Positions 34,601 through 42,750 of a DNA stretch of 64,000 bases are shown here, in pieces (positions within the stretch are counted from its first letter, which is position 1; each line of letters begins with the position of its first letter). Under the pieces are notes generated by a model, which saw nothing but the letters and a program-made list of their open reading frames with translations, had not been told where the DNA came from and did no database searches. Made by a program: the position numbers and the translations under genes. The stretch is from Oceanicola sp. D3 (GTDB taxonomy: Bacteria; Pseudomonadota; Alphaproteobacteria; Rhodobacterales; Rhodobacteraceae), in contig NZ_CP040932.1 of NCBI RefSeq assembly GCF_006351965.1, forward strand, positions 1,550,001 to 1,614,000, given 5' to 3'.

Positions 34601-34626
34601 AGGACGGGGAGAAGCAGAATGTCTGA
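31615..34626 (+). CDS. soxA: Sarcosine oxidase subunit alpha
   Basis: A 1003-residue subunit. The N-terminal [2Fe-2S]-like region (to about 90) lacks the cluster Cys pattern, as usual. An NAD-binding motif VGGGIAGLQAALTAAK (about 170) is followed by further nucleotide-binding parts, and a C-terminal GcvT / dimethylglycine-dehydrogenase-like folate domain (about 620-1000) carries MHSWHEANGADWEPVGQWRR. It makes 5,10-methylene-tetrahydrofolate. The start ATG overlaps the soxD stop; the stop overlaps the soxG start by eight bases. Confidence 0.95.
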   Translation: MSTRLSTGGRLIDRSKPVSFRFNGRNMQGFQGDSLAAALLANGQLVMGRSFKYHRPRGVVASGAEEPNALVGLGEGGRFEPNQRATTTELFDGLTAISQNHWPSLDYDVGAVNAALSRFLPAGFYYKTFIHPRAAWKHLFEPFIRKSAGLGKPSNPGDPDRYEHAFVHTDLLIVGGGIAGLQAALTAAKTGANVLLLEQEAHWGGRAPVDGAEIEGEPAQAWVNRAVETLEAAHNVTLRNRCMGSGVYDHGYALAYERCTDHMPGAAGPRHRLWRIRASQIITATGALERPLSFSGNDRPGVMLASALRDYIVNYGVSPGDRVVVVTNNDDAYRTALAVNDSGLTVPCIIDARPTADGPLPQACREAGIRVETGKAIAGVGMKGKALKSVDICAQAGEGAVLETIPCEAVAMSGGWSPVVHLWSHCGGKLLWSEDNFHFYPDVARFPTSDDGAQYVRTAGIASGAMLTEQVLEDASKNAVSALADLGHPVEAWRPSATGVEEAKMAPVWVMPQGASRAKKSKMWLDFQNDVKVSDVELAAQEGYQSVEHTKRYTTLGMATDQGKLSNINGLAVLSGALNQPIPQTGTTTFRPPYTPISMGVIAGPGTGNTFQPLRKTPMHSWHEANGADWEPVGQWRRPYCYMKPGESREAAVSREIRNTRDSLGLLDASTLGKILVTGPDAGKFLDMLYTNMMSTLKPGKCRYGLMCNENGFLMDDGVVARLDENSFLVHTTSGGADHIHAHMEDWLQCEWWDWKVYTANLTEQYAQIAVVGPNARKLLEKLGGMDLSKEALAFMEHADGELAGLPVRVFRISFSGELSYEIAVPAGHGLKLWEKIVEAGAEWNITPYGTEALHVMRAEKGFIMIGDETDGTVIPQDLNLSWAISKKKGDFLGKRAQERVHMASAERWKLVGLETVDGSVLPDGAYALAEGTNDNGQQNTQGRVTSTYHSPTLGRGIAIGLVLHGPDRMGEVLKFSKVDGSSVEAKIVDPVFYDKDGEKQNV

Positions 34627-35194
34627 CCCGCGAAGCGCCCTCGGCGGCGCTGTTTACCAAGGTTACGTGACCGTTGAGGATGCGGGCGCACATGGCATGC
34701 TCACCCTGCGCGGCGACCATGCCGAGCTTGCCGACGCGGTGAAGGCCGCCGTGGGGCAGGGGGTGCCTGCCCAACGCCGCATCGAGGGCGGGCTTGGCGG
34801 CGGTGCAGCCTGGGCCTCCCCGGATGAGCTGTTGCTCTTCTGCGAATACACTCAGAGTGGCGAAGCCCTCCAAGCGGTGCGCAAGGCGTTGGCGGGCAAG
34901 CACTTTCTCGCCGCAGACGTCTCCGATGCGCGGGCGGTGTTCACGCTGGAAGGGCCGGGCATCCGCGACCTTCTCGCCAAACTTTGCCCCGCCAACCTCT
35001 CGCCCGAGGCACTGCCCCATGGCGAGTTTCGCCGCAGCCATATCGGGCAGGTCGCAGCGGCCTTCTGGCTGGAAAACGAGAGCCGCGCCACGGTGGTCTG
35101 TTTCCGGTCCGTGGCGGGCTACATGTTTGATTTGTTGAGCAAGGCCGCCGAGCCGGGCAGCGAGCTGGGTTACTTCGCGCCCACGTCTTCCTGA
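34619..35194 (+). CDS. soxG: Sarcosine oxidase subunit gamma
   Basis: A 191-residue folate-binding-like subunit starting at MSDPRSALGG. Recognisable segments are MLTLRGDHAELADAV, WASPDELLLFC, DVSDARAVFTLEGPGIRDLLAKLCP and FRRSHIGQVAAAFW. It completes the heterotetramer with soxB, D and A. Its 3' end overlaps the convergent sulfotransferase by 25 bases. Confidence 0.92.
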   Translation: MSDPRSALGGAVYQGYVTVEDAGAHGMLTLRGDHAELADAVKAAVGQGVPAQRRIEGGLGGGAAWASPDELLLFCEYTQSGEALQAVRKALAGKHFLAADVSDARAVFTLEGPGIRDLLAKLCPANLSPEALPHGEFRRSHIGQVAAAFWLENESRATVVCFRSVAGYMFDLLSKAAEPGSELGYFAPTSS

Positions 35195-36000
35195 GCTTCG
35201 GCCAGCGCCTCATCTTCAGGGCATAGATCAACCCAGCTGTCGTCTTCCGCGTAGCCAAGTTTGGCCAACGCATCGCTGTAGCGTTCGGCGTAAATCTTGG
35301 CGATCGACCGGGGCAGGGCGTTTTGCCATTGCTTCTTGCTGCCCGTGCCCGAGGTGACATGCAGGGCGACCCTGTCGGTGCGGTCCTCTTCCTTCTTCAG
35401 CCCGCCAAAAAGGCTTTTGTCCCAAAAGCTTTTGACGGCCCGGTCCACATCAATGCCCGCCACGCCCATCCGCTCCATCGCGGCGCGGAAGATCACGCAG
35501 TCCTCATCGCTGATCAGGTCTTCATAGCGCAGATCGACCACATTGGGATGATCGTAGGGCCAGTCCAGCATCTCCTGCAACGTCCGGTGGTGCCGGTTTT
35601 CCATCTCGAAGATCAGCCGCTCGTGGTCATTGTCCAACGAATTCAGCTTGTCCTGATAGTTCATCCCACCCCATTTGGGCCGCGGGATGCGCAGAAATTT
35701 CTCACGCGCAAGCGGTGCAATCCGGTGGTAGCGCATCCCCGAAAGCAGCACGTCGCGCGGGTCGCGGATGATGTGCAAAAACCGCGCTTCCTCCATGTCA
35801 AAAAGCTCCTGCGGGAAGCTGGAGTTCCAGTTGACGATAATCTGCGGCCCCTCGGGCACGATGTCTGCCAGCCGCTCGGCGCGGTAGCACAGCAGGAAGG
35901 GGATATTCTGGTCATCGCGGATCGCCTTTGAGACGCCGCGCATCCAGATGGTGCCGGTCTTGTGGTGGCTGCCGAAGCAGAGAATGCGAGGTTGGGTCAT
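35170..36000 (-). CDS. Sulfotransferase-family protein
   Basis: A 276-residue PAPS-dependent sulfotransferase. The 5'-phosphosulfate loop is GSHHKTGTIWM (about 10-20) and the 3'-phosphate site is IIRDPRDVLLSG (about 77-88). The middle part is alpha-helical. The acceptor is not known. Its start overlaps the stop of the upstream glycosyltransferase (ATGA), so it most likely sulfates a glycan made by those enzymes. The last eight codons overlap the 3' end of soxG, so the two 3' ends are read in opposite directions. Confidence 0.85.
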   Translation of the reverse strand: MTQPRILCFGSHHKTGTIWMRGVSKAIRDDQNIPFLLCYRAERLADIVPEGPQIIVNWNSSFPQELFDMEEARFLHIIRDPRDVLLSGMRYHRIAPLAREKFLRIPRPKWGGMNYQDKLNSLDNDHERLIFEMENRHHRTLQEMLDWPYDHPNVVDLRYEDLISDEDCVIFRAAMERMGVAGIDVDRAVKSFWDKSLFGGLKKEEDRTDRVALHVTSGTGSKKQWQNALPRSIAKIYAERYSDALAKLGYAEDDSWVDLCPEDEALAEAQEDVGAK

Positions 36001-37100
36001 TCGGCGGCCTCCGGCGGATTGTCCTTTTTTTCCAGATCGGTCGCCGCTTCAGCCTCGGCCTTTTCGCGGGCCTTTCGGGCCTTGCGCTCTTCTCTGGTTT
36101 CCTCTTCCGGCTCTTCGGGCATTTCGCCAGTTTCCACGAACTTGGCGAGCCTTTCGTCCTGCATCTGGTAGGCGATGGCGCGGCGACAGGTTTCAAGGCA
36201 GGCGCGGTGCAGCGCGGCCAGATCATCGTCGGCCAGCATCTCGTTTACGATCTCGCGCACGCCCTCGGTGACAATCGACTTGTCCTCATGGGCGTTCAGA
36301 TCGAGCCGGGTGAAGTAATCAAGGTCGATCCGGTCCTTGTTCTTGGAGTTTGCCGTGCCGCGCAGGCGTTTGAGCAAGAATTCCTGACGGCTCTTCACCG
36401 CGTAGTGGTTGATCTGCGCAAGCTCGTAGCCAACGGTATGCTTGTTGGAGCGCCACCCCTTGTGGAGGATGTCATCGGGCATCCGCTGTCCGTTGCCGTT
36501 GGACCAACAGCGCATGCCGGGCAACACCTCGGTGCGTTTGTCGAACTTGGGGCGGTGGACGCCGAAAAAGTCGAAACGGTCGGGTTTGCACAGTGTCTTG
36601 AAGCCCCAGACAAGGCCGCTCTCGGGCTCGTCGATGCTGCACGCGCGGTCAAAACGCTCCGTCACCAGCGCCTCGGGATCCCACTCGGCAAGGCCTGCGG
36701 AGCCCATGAACCTCCAGTTGAGGCTGATCGCGTCAGCCCCCGGCGTGCAGGCCTCGATCAGCGCGTCCACGCTGCGGTCACCGCAGTGAATGTTCAAGAA
36801 TTCATCGGCGTCGATCACCAGCACCCAATCGGCGGTTTTCACTTCTTTTTGCTTGTTCGCGCGGGAATAGGCGGCGCGTTGCGGGTCCATCCTTGGCCCG
36901 AGCGGATTGTCGAAGTGGCGCACCAGCCCCATCTGATCGAGCCGATTGAGCATCAGATTGGTGCCATCGGTGCAATCGTTGGAGAAAATGGTGAACTCGT
37001 TGAAGCCGATCAGCCGGTGGTAGGCGATCCACTCCAGCAGGTAGGGGCCTTCGTTCTTCATGGTCGTGAGGACCATTTTGCGTTTGGGCGCGTATCTCAT
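35997..37100 (-). CDS. Glycosyltransferase family 2-like protein (smaller copy)
   Basis: A 367-residue GT-A-fold enzyme of the Glyco_tranf_2_4 type. It starts with VLTTMKNEGPYLLEWIAYHRLIG, and has FSNDCTDGT, WVLVIDADEF (the DxD metal motif) and NWRFMGSAG. The N-terminal half aligns with the next gene upstream, so the two are paralogues. The C-terminal ~40 residues are a charged, Lys/Glu-rich tail. Four-base overlaps join it to genes on both sides. The sugar and acceptor are unknown; surface polysaccharide is likely. Confidence 0.82.
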   Translation of the reverse strand: MRYAPKRKMVLTTMKNEGPYLLEWIAYHRLIGFNEFTIFSNDCTDGTNLMLNRLDQMGLVRHFDNPLGPRMDPQRAAYSRANKQKEVKTADWVLVIDADEFLNIHCGDRSVDALIEACTPGADAISLNWRFMGSAGLAEWDPEALVTERFDRACSIDEPESGLVWGFKTLCKPDRFDFFGVHRPKFDKRTEVLPGMRCWSNGNGQRMPDDILHKGWRSNKHTVGYELAQINHYAVKSRQEFLLKRLRGTANSKNKDRIDLDYFTRLDLNAHEDKSIVTEGVREIVNEMLADDDLAALHRACLETCRRAIAYQMQDERLAKFVETGEMPEEPEEETREERKARKAREKAEAEAATDLEKKDNPPEAAE

Positions 37101-38617
37101 TCGGCGGATGACCTGATCTTCTGCGGAACGTTCCCCGCGATTTTTATGCGAATCTTCTTGCGTTTCTGGCTGGCTGGCGGTGTCGCCCCGGCCTCGGCGC
37201 TCTTGGTCGCCGACCCGGGGCGGTGGGGCTTTGGGGGCGCATTTCCCTTCAGCAGGGGCGGGGCGGCTTTTTTGAGCGCGGCCATTTCGGCGTAGCCTTC
37301 CGCGATCTTCTGTTCGATCACCGCTGCGATGTCGGCGGGCATCACCTCTTCATCGCCAAGCCGGTCATCAACATCCTCACCGGCGTCGGTGGTCTTGCCC
37401 TCGGCGGCGGCCATGGCGGCGGCCCGCTCTGTCTTGGCGCGCAGCTTGGCCTGTTTGGAGCCGGCGACGATCTTGGCGATCTCGCGGTCGGGCACGCCGG
37501 CCTCCTGCATCTCGCGGACCTTCTGCTGCCAGAGCTTGGGCAGGTGCTGGGTAAAGAGCACCTCGTCGAGCTTGTCGATCGGCTGCGCAGAGGCGCGTTT
37601 GAGCTCTTCGAGCCATGCTTCGTATTCGCCGGTCGCGCGAAGTGCCTCAACCCGCTGGGCGTGATATTCCAGTGCCTTCTCCTGCAACGCGCGCAGCTTG
37701 TCGTCCTGCAGGAACTCGTTCATCAGCCGCCGGGTGGCGCGGGCGTGGCGGGTGGCGTTGGTGGCCTCTATCTCGTTGCGGTCGAAGATCGAGAAATAGG
37801 CGGCGTTATACTTGTCGGCCTTGTTGTTCACATTGCCGCGCATCCGCCGCAGCAGATAGGCCTCGTAGCTCTTGACGCCGTAGTGATTGAGCTCAACCAG
37901 ATTGTAGCCCAGCGTCGGGCCTGAGCTGCGCCAACCGGCAAGGTTGAACTCGCTTGGCACATATTCGCCAGAGCCGTTAACCCACTTGTATTTCAGCATT
38001 TCCTGCGCCCGCTCGGGCAGGCGCTTGGCCCCCTTCATGTGCGGGCGGTGGATGCCAAACTTCATCTCCTCGAAGGGCTTGAACATGGTTTTCAGGCCCC
38101 AGCCCTTGCGGAACCGGTCAGGCGCCGCGCGGGTGTAGCTCTCGGTGACGAGGCCGGGGTTCCATTCGGTGATGTCGTTGCAGCCGAAGAACCGCCAGGT
38201 GATGTTGATGGCGTCGGCATCCTCGGGAATGTTCTCGATCAGGTCCGAGACCTTGCCTCGCCCGCATTTGATAGAAACGAACTCATCGGCATCCATCACC
38301 ATGATCCACTCGGAATTGAGGATCTGGGGGTTTTTCTGAGCCAGCGAGAGTGCGTTGGGCTGTGGTTTCTTGCCCTCGGGCACAACGTTTTCGAAGTGAT
38401 GGCAATAGCCCATCTCTTCGAGCCGCATCAGGATTTCGTCGGTGCCGTCGTTGCAGTTGTTGGTGTAGACGCAGATGTTATCGAAGCCGATATGGTGGTG
38501 GTAGGCCACCCATTCGAGCACGCAATGGCCCTCGTCCTTCATCATCGACAGGATGGTGTAGGTTGCCTTTGTCGCTGTCTGGTCCGCCTCACCGGCGGGA
38601 GCGCTCTGGTCGTTCAT
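37097..38617 (-). CDS. Glycosyltransferase family 2-like protein (larger copy)
   Basis: A 506-residue paralogue of the preceding gene. It has YTILSMMKDEGHCVLEWVAYH, YTNNCNDGT, WIMVMDADEF (DxD), and WRFFGCNDITEWNPG. The C-terminal part (about 320-506) is helical and highly charged, with an Arg/Lys-rich end (KRKKIRIKI). It is the first gene of the three-gene operon. No transmembrane segment is predicted in either glycosyltransferase, so they act on the cytoplasmic side. Confidence 0.82.
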   Translation of the reverse strand: MNDQSAPAGEADQTATKATYTILSMMKDEGHCVLEWVAYHHHIGFDNICVYTNNCNDGTDEILMRLEEMGYCHHFENVVPEGKKPQPNALSLAQKNPQILNSEWIMVMDADEFVSIKCGRGKVSDLIENIPEDADAINITWRFFGCNDITEWNPGLVTESYTRAAPDRFRKGWGLKTMFKPFEEMKFGIHRPHMKGAKRLPERAQEMLKYKWVNGSGEYVPSEFNLAGWRSSGPTLGYNLVELNHYGVKSYEAYLLRRMRGNVNNKADKYNAAYFSIFDRNEIEATNATRHARATRRLMNEFLQDDKLRALQEKALEYHAQRVEALRATGEYEAWLEELKRASAQPIDKLDEVLFTQHLPKLWQQKVREMQEAGVPDREIAKIVAGSKQAKLRAKTERAAAMAAAEGKTTDAGEDVDDRLGDEEVMPADIAAVIEQKIAEGYAEMAALKKAAPPLLKGNAPPKPHRPGSATKSAEAGATPPASQKRKKIRIKIAGNVPQKIRSSAE

Positions 38618-38918
38618 GATCTGCCTTGTATCTGCCTCGCACCCGCAGCCCCTGGCGGGAGCCTAGCGGTGGCGGGTTAACGCCCGTTCAATGGCCGGGT
38701 CACGCTCTGCTCCGGCACGCCCGGCCGGTTCGGTGCCACCATACGCAACCGGGCAATGAAGTCACCCCTCTGGGCCGCTTCGTTGCTTGATCGGCGACAA
38801 TAATTGCGCAGCCGCCACAGCGTTTTGCCGCCGGTATGCTCTTTGCCACCCTTGACCTCGCCTGCCTGCGCACTCTTTATCCCGGTAACGAAATCAAACA
38901 GACAGAGAGGAACCTCCC
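38618..38918. other. Divergent intergenic region between the glycosyltransferase operon and sodB
   Basis: About 300 bases with no open gene. It contains GGCGGGTTAACGCCCG near 38675 (an imperfect palindrome with GTTAAC at its centre), an AT-richer stretch near 38800, and TTGACC...TTTATC before sodB. It should hold the promoters of both divergent units. Confidence 0.6.
38852..38881 (+). promoter_or_regulatory. Candidate sigma70 promoter of sodB
   Basis: TTGACC (38852-38857), 18 bases, TTTATC (38876-38881); start codon 38 bases later with GAGAGGA as SD. The -10 is weak. Confidence 0.35.
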
Positions 38919-39518
38919 ATGGCTTTCGAACTCCCCGATCTTCCCTATGCCCACGATGCGCTCGCCGATCTTGGCATGTCCAAGGAAACGCTCGAGTATC
39001 ACCACGACATTCACCACAAGGCCTATGTCGACAACGGCAACAAGGCGATTGCTGGCACCGAGTGGGAAGGCAAATCGGTCGAAGAGATCATCAAAGGCAC
39101 CTATGATGCCTCCGCCGTCGCCCAGAACGGCATCTTCAACAACGCCTCGCAGTTTTGGAATCACAACCAGTTCTGGGAGATGATGGGCCCCGGCGAGAGC
39201 GCCATGCCCGGCGAGCTGGAAAAGGCGATCACCGAGAGCTTCGGTTCGGTCGACAAGTTCAAAGAAGAATTCTCCGCCGCTGGTGCGGGCCAGTTCGGCT
39301 CGGGATGGTGCTGGCTGGTGAAAGACACCGATGGCGGCCTGAAGGTGACCAAAACCGAAAACGGCGTGAACCCGCTCTGCTTCGGCCAGACCGCGCTGCT
39401 CGGCTGCGACGTCTGGGAGCACAGCTACTACATCGACTTCCGCAACAAGCGCCCGGCCTACCTCAGCAACTTCCTCGACAAGCTGGTGAACTGGGAAAAC
39501 GTCGCCTCGCGGATGTGA
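38919..39518 (+). CDS. sodB: Superoxide dismutase (Fe type)
   Basis: A 199-residue Fe/Mn superoxide dismutase that removes superoxide in the cytoplasm. Metal ligands are recognisable in HHDIHHKAYV (the first His), FNNASQFWNHNQFW (second His), GCDVWEHSYYIDF (Asp and third His). The Gln/Ala pattern FGSGWCWLV and GCDVWEHSYY favour Fe, but metal choice is not certain. SD GAGAGGA precedes the ATG. It is monocistronic, with two hairpins after the stop, the second a good terminator. Confidence 0.94.
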   Translation: MAFELPDLPYAHDALADLGMSKETLEYHHDIHHKAYVDNGNKAIAGTEWEGKSVEEIIKGTYDASAVAQNGIFNNASQFWNHNQFWEMMGPGESAMPGELEKAITESFGSVDKFKEEFSAAGAGQFGSGWCWLVKDTDGGLKVTKTENGVNPLCFGQTALLGCDVWEHSYYIDFRNKRPAYLSNFLDKLVNWENVASRM

Positions 39519-39526
39519 TCCCGGCG

Positions 39527-39547
39527 GGCGGCGCACCCCGCGCCGCC
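39527..39547 (+). terminator. GC hairpin after sodB
   Basis: An 8-bp perfect stem GGCGGCGC / GCGCCGCC with loop ACCCC, eight bases after the stop. No T-run follows. Confidence 0.5.
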
Positions 39548-39563
39548 ATGTGACAAAGCCAAT

Positions 39564-39602
39564 AGGCGCGATGCTCTAACCGGGTGTCGCGCCTTTCTTT
39601 TT
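39564..39602 (+). terminator. Intrinsic terminator of sodB
   Basis: An 8-bp stem AGGCGCGA / TCGCGCCT followed by TTCTTTTT. This is a textbook Rho-independent terminator between sodB and the next gene. Confidence 0.85.
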
Positions 39603-39655
39603 GCCGGAACCCGCGCGGCCACCCATCCGTTGATCTTTCAAAGGAGGACCACAGG

Positions 39656-39862
39656 ATGGCAGAACGCAAACGATCCAACGACATGAGCCGCGACACCGAC
39701 AAGATCATGGGTGCCGAAGGCGAAATCTCCCACGGTGGCCGCGAGGGCGGCAGGCTGGCCCGTCAGGTCGGCAGCAAGGACGAACTCAAGCGAGCAAACG
39801 AGCGCCCCGCTGGCGCAACGCGTGTCACCAAATCCATGGAAGAAGAGGAGGCCGACCAATGA
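39656..39862 (+). CDS. Small hydrophilic protein upstream of the host-attachment gene
   Basis: A 68-residue charged protein (MAERKRSNDMSRDTDK...) with no hydrophobic segment and no recognised domain. A strong AAGGAGG lies upstream of the ATG, and its stop overlaps the next gene (ATGA). Its Gly/Arg/Glu-rich composition suggests a disordered, perhaps stress-related protein. Confidence 0.7.
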   Translation: MAERKRSNDMSRDTDKIMGAEGEISHGGREGGRLARQVGSKDELKRANERPAGATRVTKSMEEEEADQ

Positions 39863-40314
39863 GCGGGCTGAGCCAAGGCACCTGGGTGATGGTCGCCGAC
39901 AGCGAGAAGGCGCTGTTCTTGCACAACATTACCGACGGAGAAGACCCGTATCTGGTGGTGTCGGGCAAGGAGAGCCAAGATAACCCCTCCGACCGCGAAC
40001 AGGGGGCAAATCGCCCCGGCCGGATGCCCGACACCGGGCAGGGCCAGCGCTCGGCGCTCGATGATACCGATTGGCACGAGTTGGCGAAGGAGCGCTTTGC
40101 CCACGACCTCGCTGAGTTGCTCTACCAGAAAGCGCACAAGGGCGAGTTTGATCGCATCGTGCTGGCCTGTGCGCCGCAGGTGCTTGGTGCGCTGCGCAAG
40201 GAGTTGCACAAGGAAGTGGCCGACAAGGTGATCTTCGAGGTGCCCAAGACCCTCACGAACCACCCGGTCGAAGAGATCGAGCAGATCGTGAAGGGCGAGA
40301 TGGAAGCGGCTTAA
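39859..40314 (+). CDS. Host-attachment family protein
   Basis: A 151-residue protein of the Host_attach (protein required for attachment to host cells) family. It has TWVMVADSEKALFLHN at the N-terminus, WHELAKERFAHDLAELLYQ and DRIVLACAPQVLGALRKELH. The family name comes from Agrobacterium, but these are small cytoplasmic proteins of uncertain role. It is coupled to the 68-residue gene. Its 3' end overlaps the convergent LOG gene by four bases. Confidence 0.85.
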   Translation: MSGLSQGTWVMVADSEKALFLHNITDGEDPYLVVSGKESQDNPSDREQGANRPGRMPDTGQGQRSALDDTDWHELAKERFAHDLAELLYQKAHKGEFDRIVLACAPQVLGALRKELHKEVADKVIFEVPKTLTNHPVEEIEQIVKGEMEAA

Positions 40315-40859
40315 ATCGCTTCCAGTGCCTCGGTCAGCTCTTCAACCGTGTCCACCGTCTTGAAGAAGCCCAAAATGTCGTCGCCGGCAAAACCGCTGGC
40401 GACGACATGCTCGATCAGATCGGTCAGTTTTGACCAGTAACCGTTGGTGTTCAGCAAAAAGATCGGTTTGGCGTGCAGCCCGAGCTGCCGCCATGTCAGC
40501 ACCTCGAAAAGCTCATCCAGCGAGCCTGCGCCACCGGGCAAAACCGCCACCGCATCGGCGTTCATGAACATCACCTTTTTGCGCTCATGCATGGTTTCGG
40601 TGACGATGAAGCTGGTCAGATCGCGCTTGCCCACCTCGCGTTGCAGCAGGTGGGTGGGGATCACCCCGAAGGTTTCGGCCCCGCCGGCCTGCGCCTTTCG
40701 CGCCACGCGCCCCATCAGCCCAACATCGCCCGCGCCGTAGACCAGCCGCCAGCCGTGGTCTGCAATCGCCGTTCCAAGCGCTTCGGCGGCTTCGGCATAG
40801 GTCGGGTCTGCGCCATCGCGCGAGCCGCAGTAGACACAGAGGGAGAGGGGGGCTGTCAT
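40311..40859 (-). CDS. LOG family (TIGR00730) Rossmann-fold protein
   Basis: A 182-residue protein of the lysine-decarboxylase-like LOG family. It has CVYCGSRDGADPTY, LVYGAGDVGLMG, MHERKKVMF and the phosphoribohydrolase motif PGGAGSLDELFE. These enzymes cleave cytokinin or AMP riboside phosphates. The start at MTAPLS is preceded by GGAG; an upstream ATG at 40898 is less likely. Confidence 0.9.
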   Translation of the reverse strand: MTAPLSLCVYCGSRDGADPTYAEAAEALGTAIADHGWRLVYGAGDVGLMGRVARKAQAGGAETFGVIPTHLLQREVGKRDLTSFIVTETMHERKKVMFMNADAVAVLPGGAGSLDELFEVLTWRQLGLHAKPIFLLNTNGYWSKLTDLIEHVVASGFAGDDILGFFKTVDTVEELTEALEAI

Positions 40860-40993
40860 GGCGGGGCTCCGGAGGTTGATGCTGAAAAGAGCCGTCATCT
40901 CGGCGGCTTGCTTTGACCGGTGATAGCGGCATGGCTATGCTTGCTCAACCCGGGCCAAGAGTTGGCGCGGTGAGGCATTATCGAGGAAGGGCA

Positions 40994-42658
40994 ATGTCGG
41001 CTTGGAATTCCCTCTCCCCCGTGCTGCGGGGCGGCTTGACGGCGGGCGCGCTTGCGCTGGCCGGTGCGGGCCTGTGGCTGTGGCAGGGCGGTGTTGCTCC
41101 GGAGGCGGAGCCGGGTGCCGAAGTGTCCTCAGGTGAGGATGCGAGCGGGGCTGTTGAGGCTGAAGCGGGCAGCACCGAAGAAAAGGGCGGAACGGTCGCT
41201 GGCAGCGGAGCGGCAGAGGAGCTGCAAGGCGCACCCGAGCCGCGCGCTGCCGACGAACCGGAGCAAGCAGCAGAGACGCCCGCGCCCGCAAGCCCACCAG
41301 ACCCGGCAGCCAGCGATGCCATGGACGAGGCCCAAGCGGCACAGAGCACACCGGCTGGTGATGCGCCGCCGCAGGGCGAGGCGCGCCTGCCCAGCTTTGA
41401 CCTCGTCCGCATCGAACCCGGTGGCGCGGCGGTCATTGCGGGCAATGCCGCGCCGGGCGATGCCGTGTGGCTCCTGCTCGACGGCGCGCCCATCGCAGAT
41501 GCAACAGCCGACGCCTCGGGGGCCTTCGTAGCACTCACCAACATCCAGCCCGGCGATGTGCCGCGCGTGCTGACGCTTCTCGCCAAGGGCGAGGCGGGCG
41601 AGCGGCGATCGGAAGCCAGTGTGATTGTTGCGCCTGCCGTCACCGTGGCGAATGCCGACGAACAGCCAAGCGACGCGCCGCTTGAAACCGCCTCTCTCGG
41701 AGAAGATAGCGCGCCCGCGTCACTGGCCGAGACCCCGCCCGCAGAAACCGAGGCCCAACCCTCCCCGCCCGAAGCCCCCACGCCGCCGGACATGGACGAT
41801 GCGCCTGCCATCGCCTCTGCCGCGGCCAGCCCGGCAGGTGAGGAAAGCGAAGCGGCAGCGGAGCCGTCTTCTGAGCCGGGCGAAGCCGATGCGCCGCAGG
41901 CGGCCGAAGCTGCGCCGGAAGGGCCCGCAGAGGGCCCCGCGACGCCCGATGCGCCCGCCACCACGGCTGCCAACCCAGGCAATGCGCCCGTCACCGGCCC
42001 CGGCGAGCCCGCCACATCGCCACAACTCCCCTCGGCTGAAACCCCGGAAACCGCCGCAGCCGAGCCGCTGCCTGCCACAAAAACCGCCCGCGCTGCTGCC
42101 CCCGCTGTCTCCGGCGAGGGCGCACAGCTTCTGGTGGCCAGTGGCGAGGGGCTGCGGGTGCTTCAACCCAGCGCCACGGCTGCAGAAGTGCCGCTGCGGG
42201 TTGAGACCATCGGCTACCGTGAAGGCGCGGTCACCCTTTCGGGCCGGGGCACCGGCGGGCCGTCAGACCTGCGGATCTACCTCGATAACGACCCGGTCGC
42301 CGTGGCGCCGCTTGATACCGATGGCACATGGACCGCCGAGTTGAGCGGCGTGACCCCGGGCACCTACACGCTGCGGGTCGACCAATTGGCGCAAAACGGC
42401 AAGGTAACAGGACGGTTTGAGACGCCCTTCCTGCGGGAAAGCGAGGCGGCACTTGCCCGCAACGCGCCCGCGCCGACAGATGCCGAGGGGCTCGCCGTTT
42501 CGGTCATCACCGTGCAACCGGGCTATTCGCTCTGGGCCATCGCCTCTGACCGCTACGGCGACGGCATGGACTATCACAAGGTGCTCGAAGCAAACCGGGG
42601 CCAGATCCGCGACCCGGACCTGATTTATCCGGGCCAGATCTTCGATCTGCCGGATTGA
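40994..42658 (+). CDS. LysM-domain envelope protein with long Ala/Pro/Glu-rich region
   Basis: A 554-residue protein from MSAWNSLSPV with an N-terminal hydrophobic anchor (about 12-28). About 310 residues of low-complexity Ala/Glu/Pro sequence are interrupted by a Big/carbohydrate-binding-like part (about 125-215, LVRIEPGGAAVIAGNA, LLLDGAPIADATADASGAFVAL). A second similar part (about 380-470) precedes a C-terminal LysM domain (about 502-550, VQPGYSLWAIASDRYGDGMDYH..LIYPGQIFDLP). It is probably anchored in the membrane and bound to peptidoglycan. SD AGGAAGGG. Confidence 0.85.
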   Translation: MSAWNSLSPVLRGGLTAGALALAGAGLWLWQGGVAPEAEPGAEVSSGEDASGAVEAEAGSTEEKGGTVAGSGAAEELQGAPEPRAADEPEQAAETPAPASPPDPAASDAMDEAQAAQSTPAGDAPPQGEARLPSFDLVRIEPGGAAVIAGNAAPGDAVWLLLDGAPIADATADASGAFVALTNIQPGDVPRVLTLLAKGEAGERRSEASVIVAPAVTVANADEQPSDAPLETASLGEDSAPASLAETPPAETEAQPSPPEAPTPPDMDDAPAIASAAASPAGEESEAAAEPSSEPGEADAPQAAEAAPEGPAEGPATPDAPATTAANPGNAPVTGPGEPATSPQLPSAETPETAAAEPLPATKTARAAAPAVSGEGAQLLVASGEGLRVLQPSATAAEVPLRVETIGYREGAVTLSGRGTGGPSDLRIYLDNDPVAVAPLDTDGTWTAELSGVTPGTYTLRVDQLAQNGKVTGRFETPFLRESEAALARNAPAPTDAEGLAVSVITVQPGYSLWAIASDRYGDGMDYHKVLEANRGQIRDPDLIYPGQIFDLPD

Positions 42659-42750
42659 AAGCTGCCCTGCGGCGTGATCGCACTGGACGCCGCCGCACAG
42701 CGCCTTAGGTTCGCCGCAACATTCACGATCCTGAGAGGTGCGCCAGGCCC

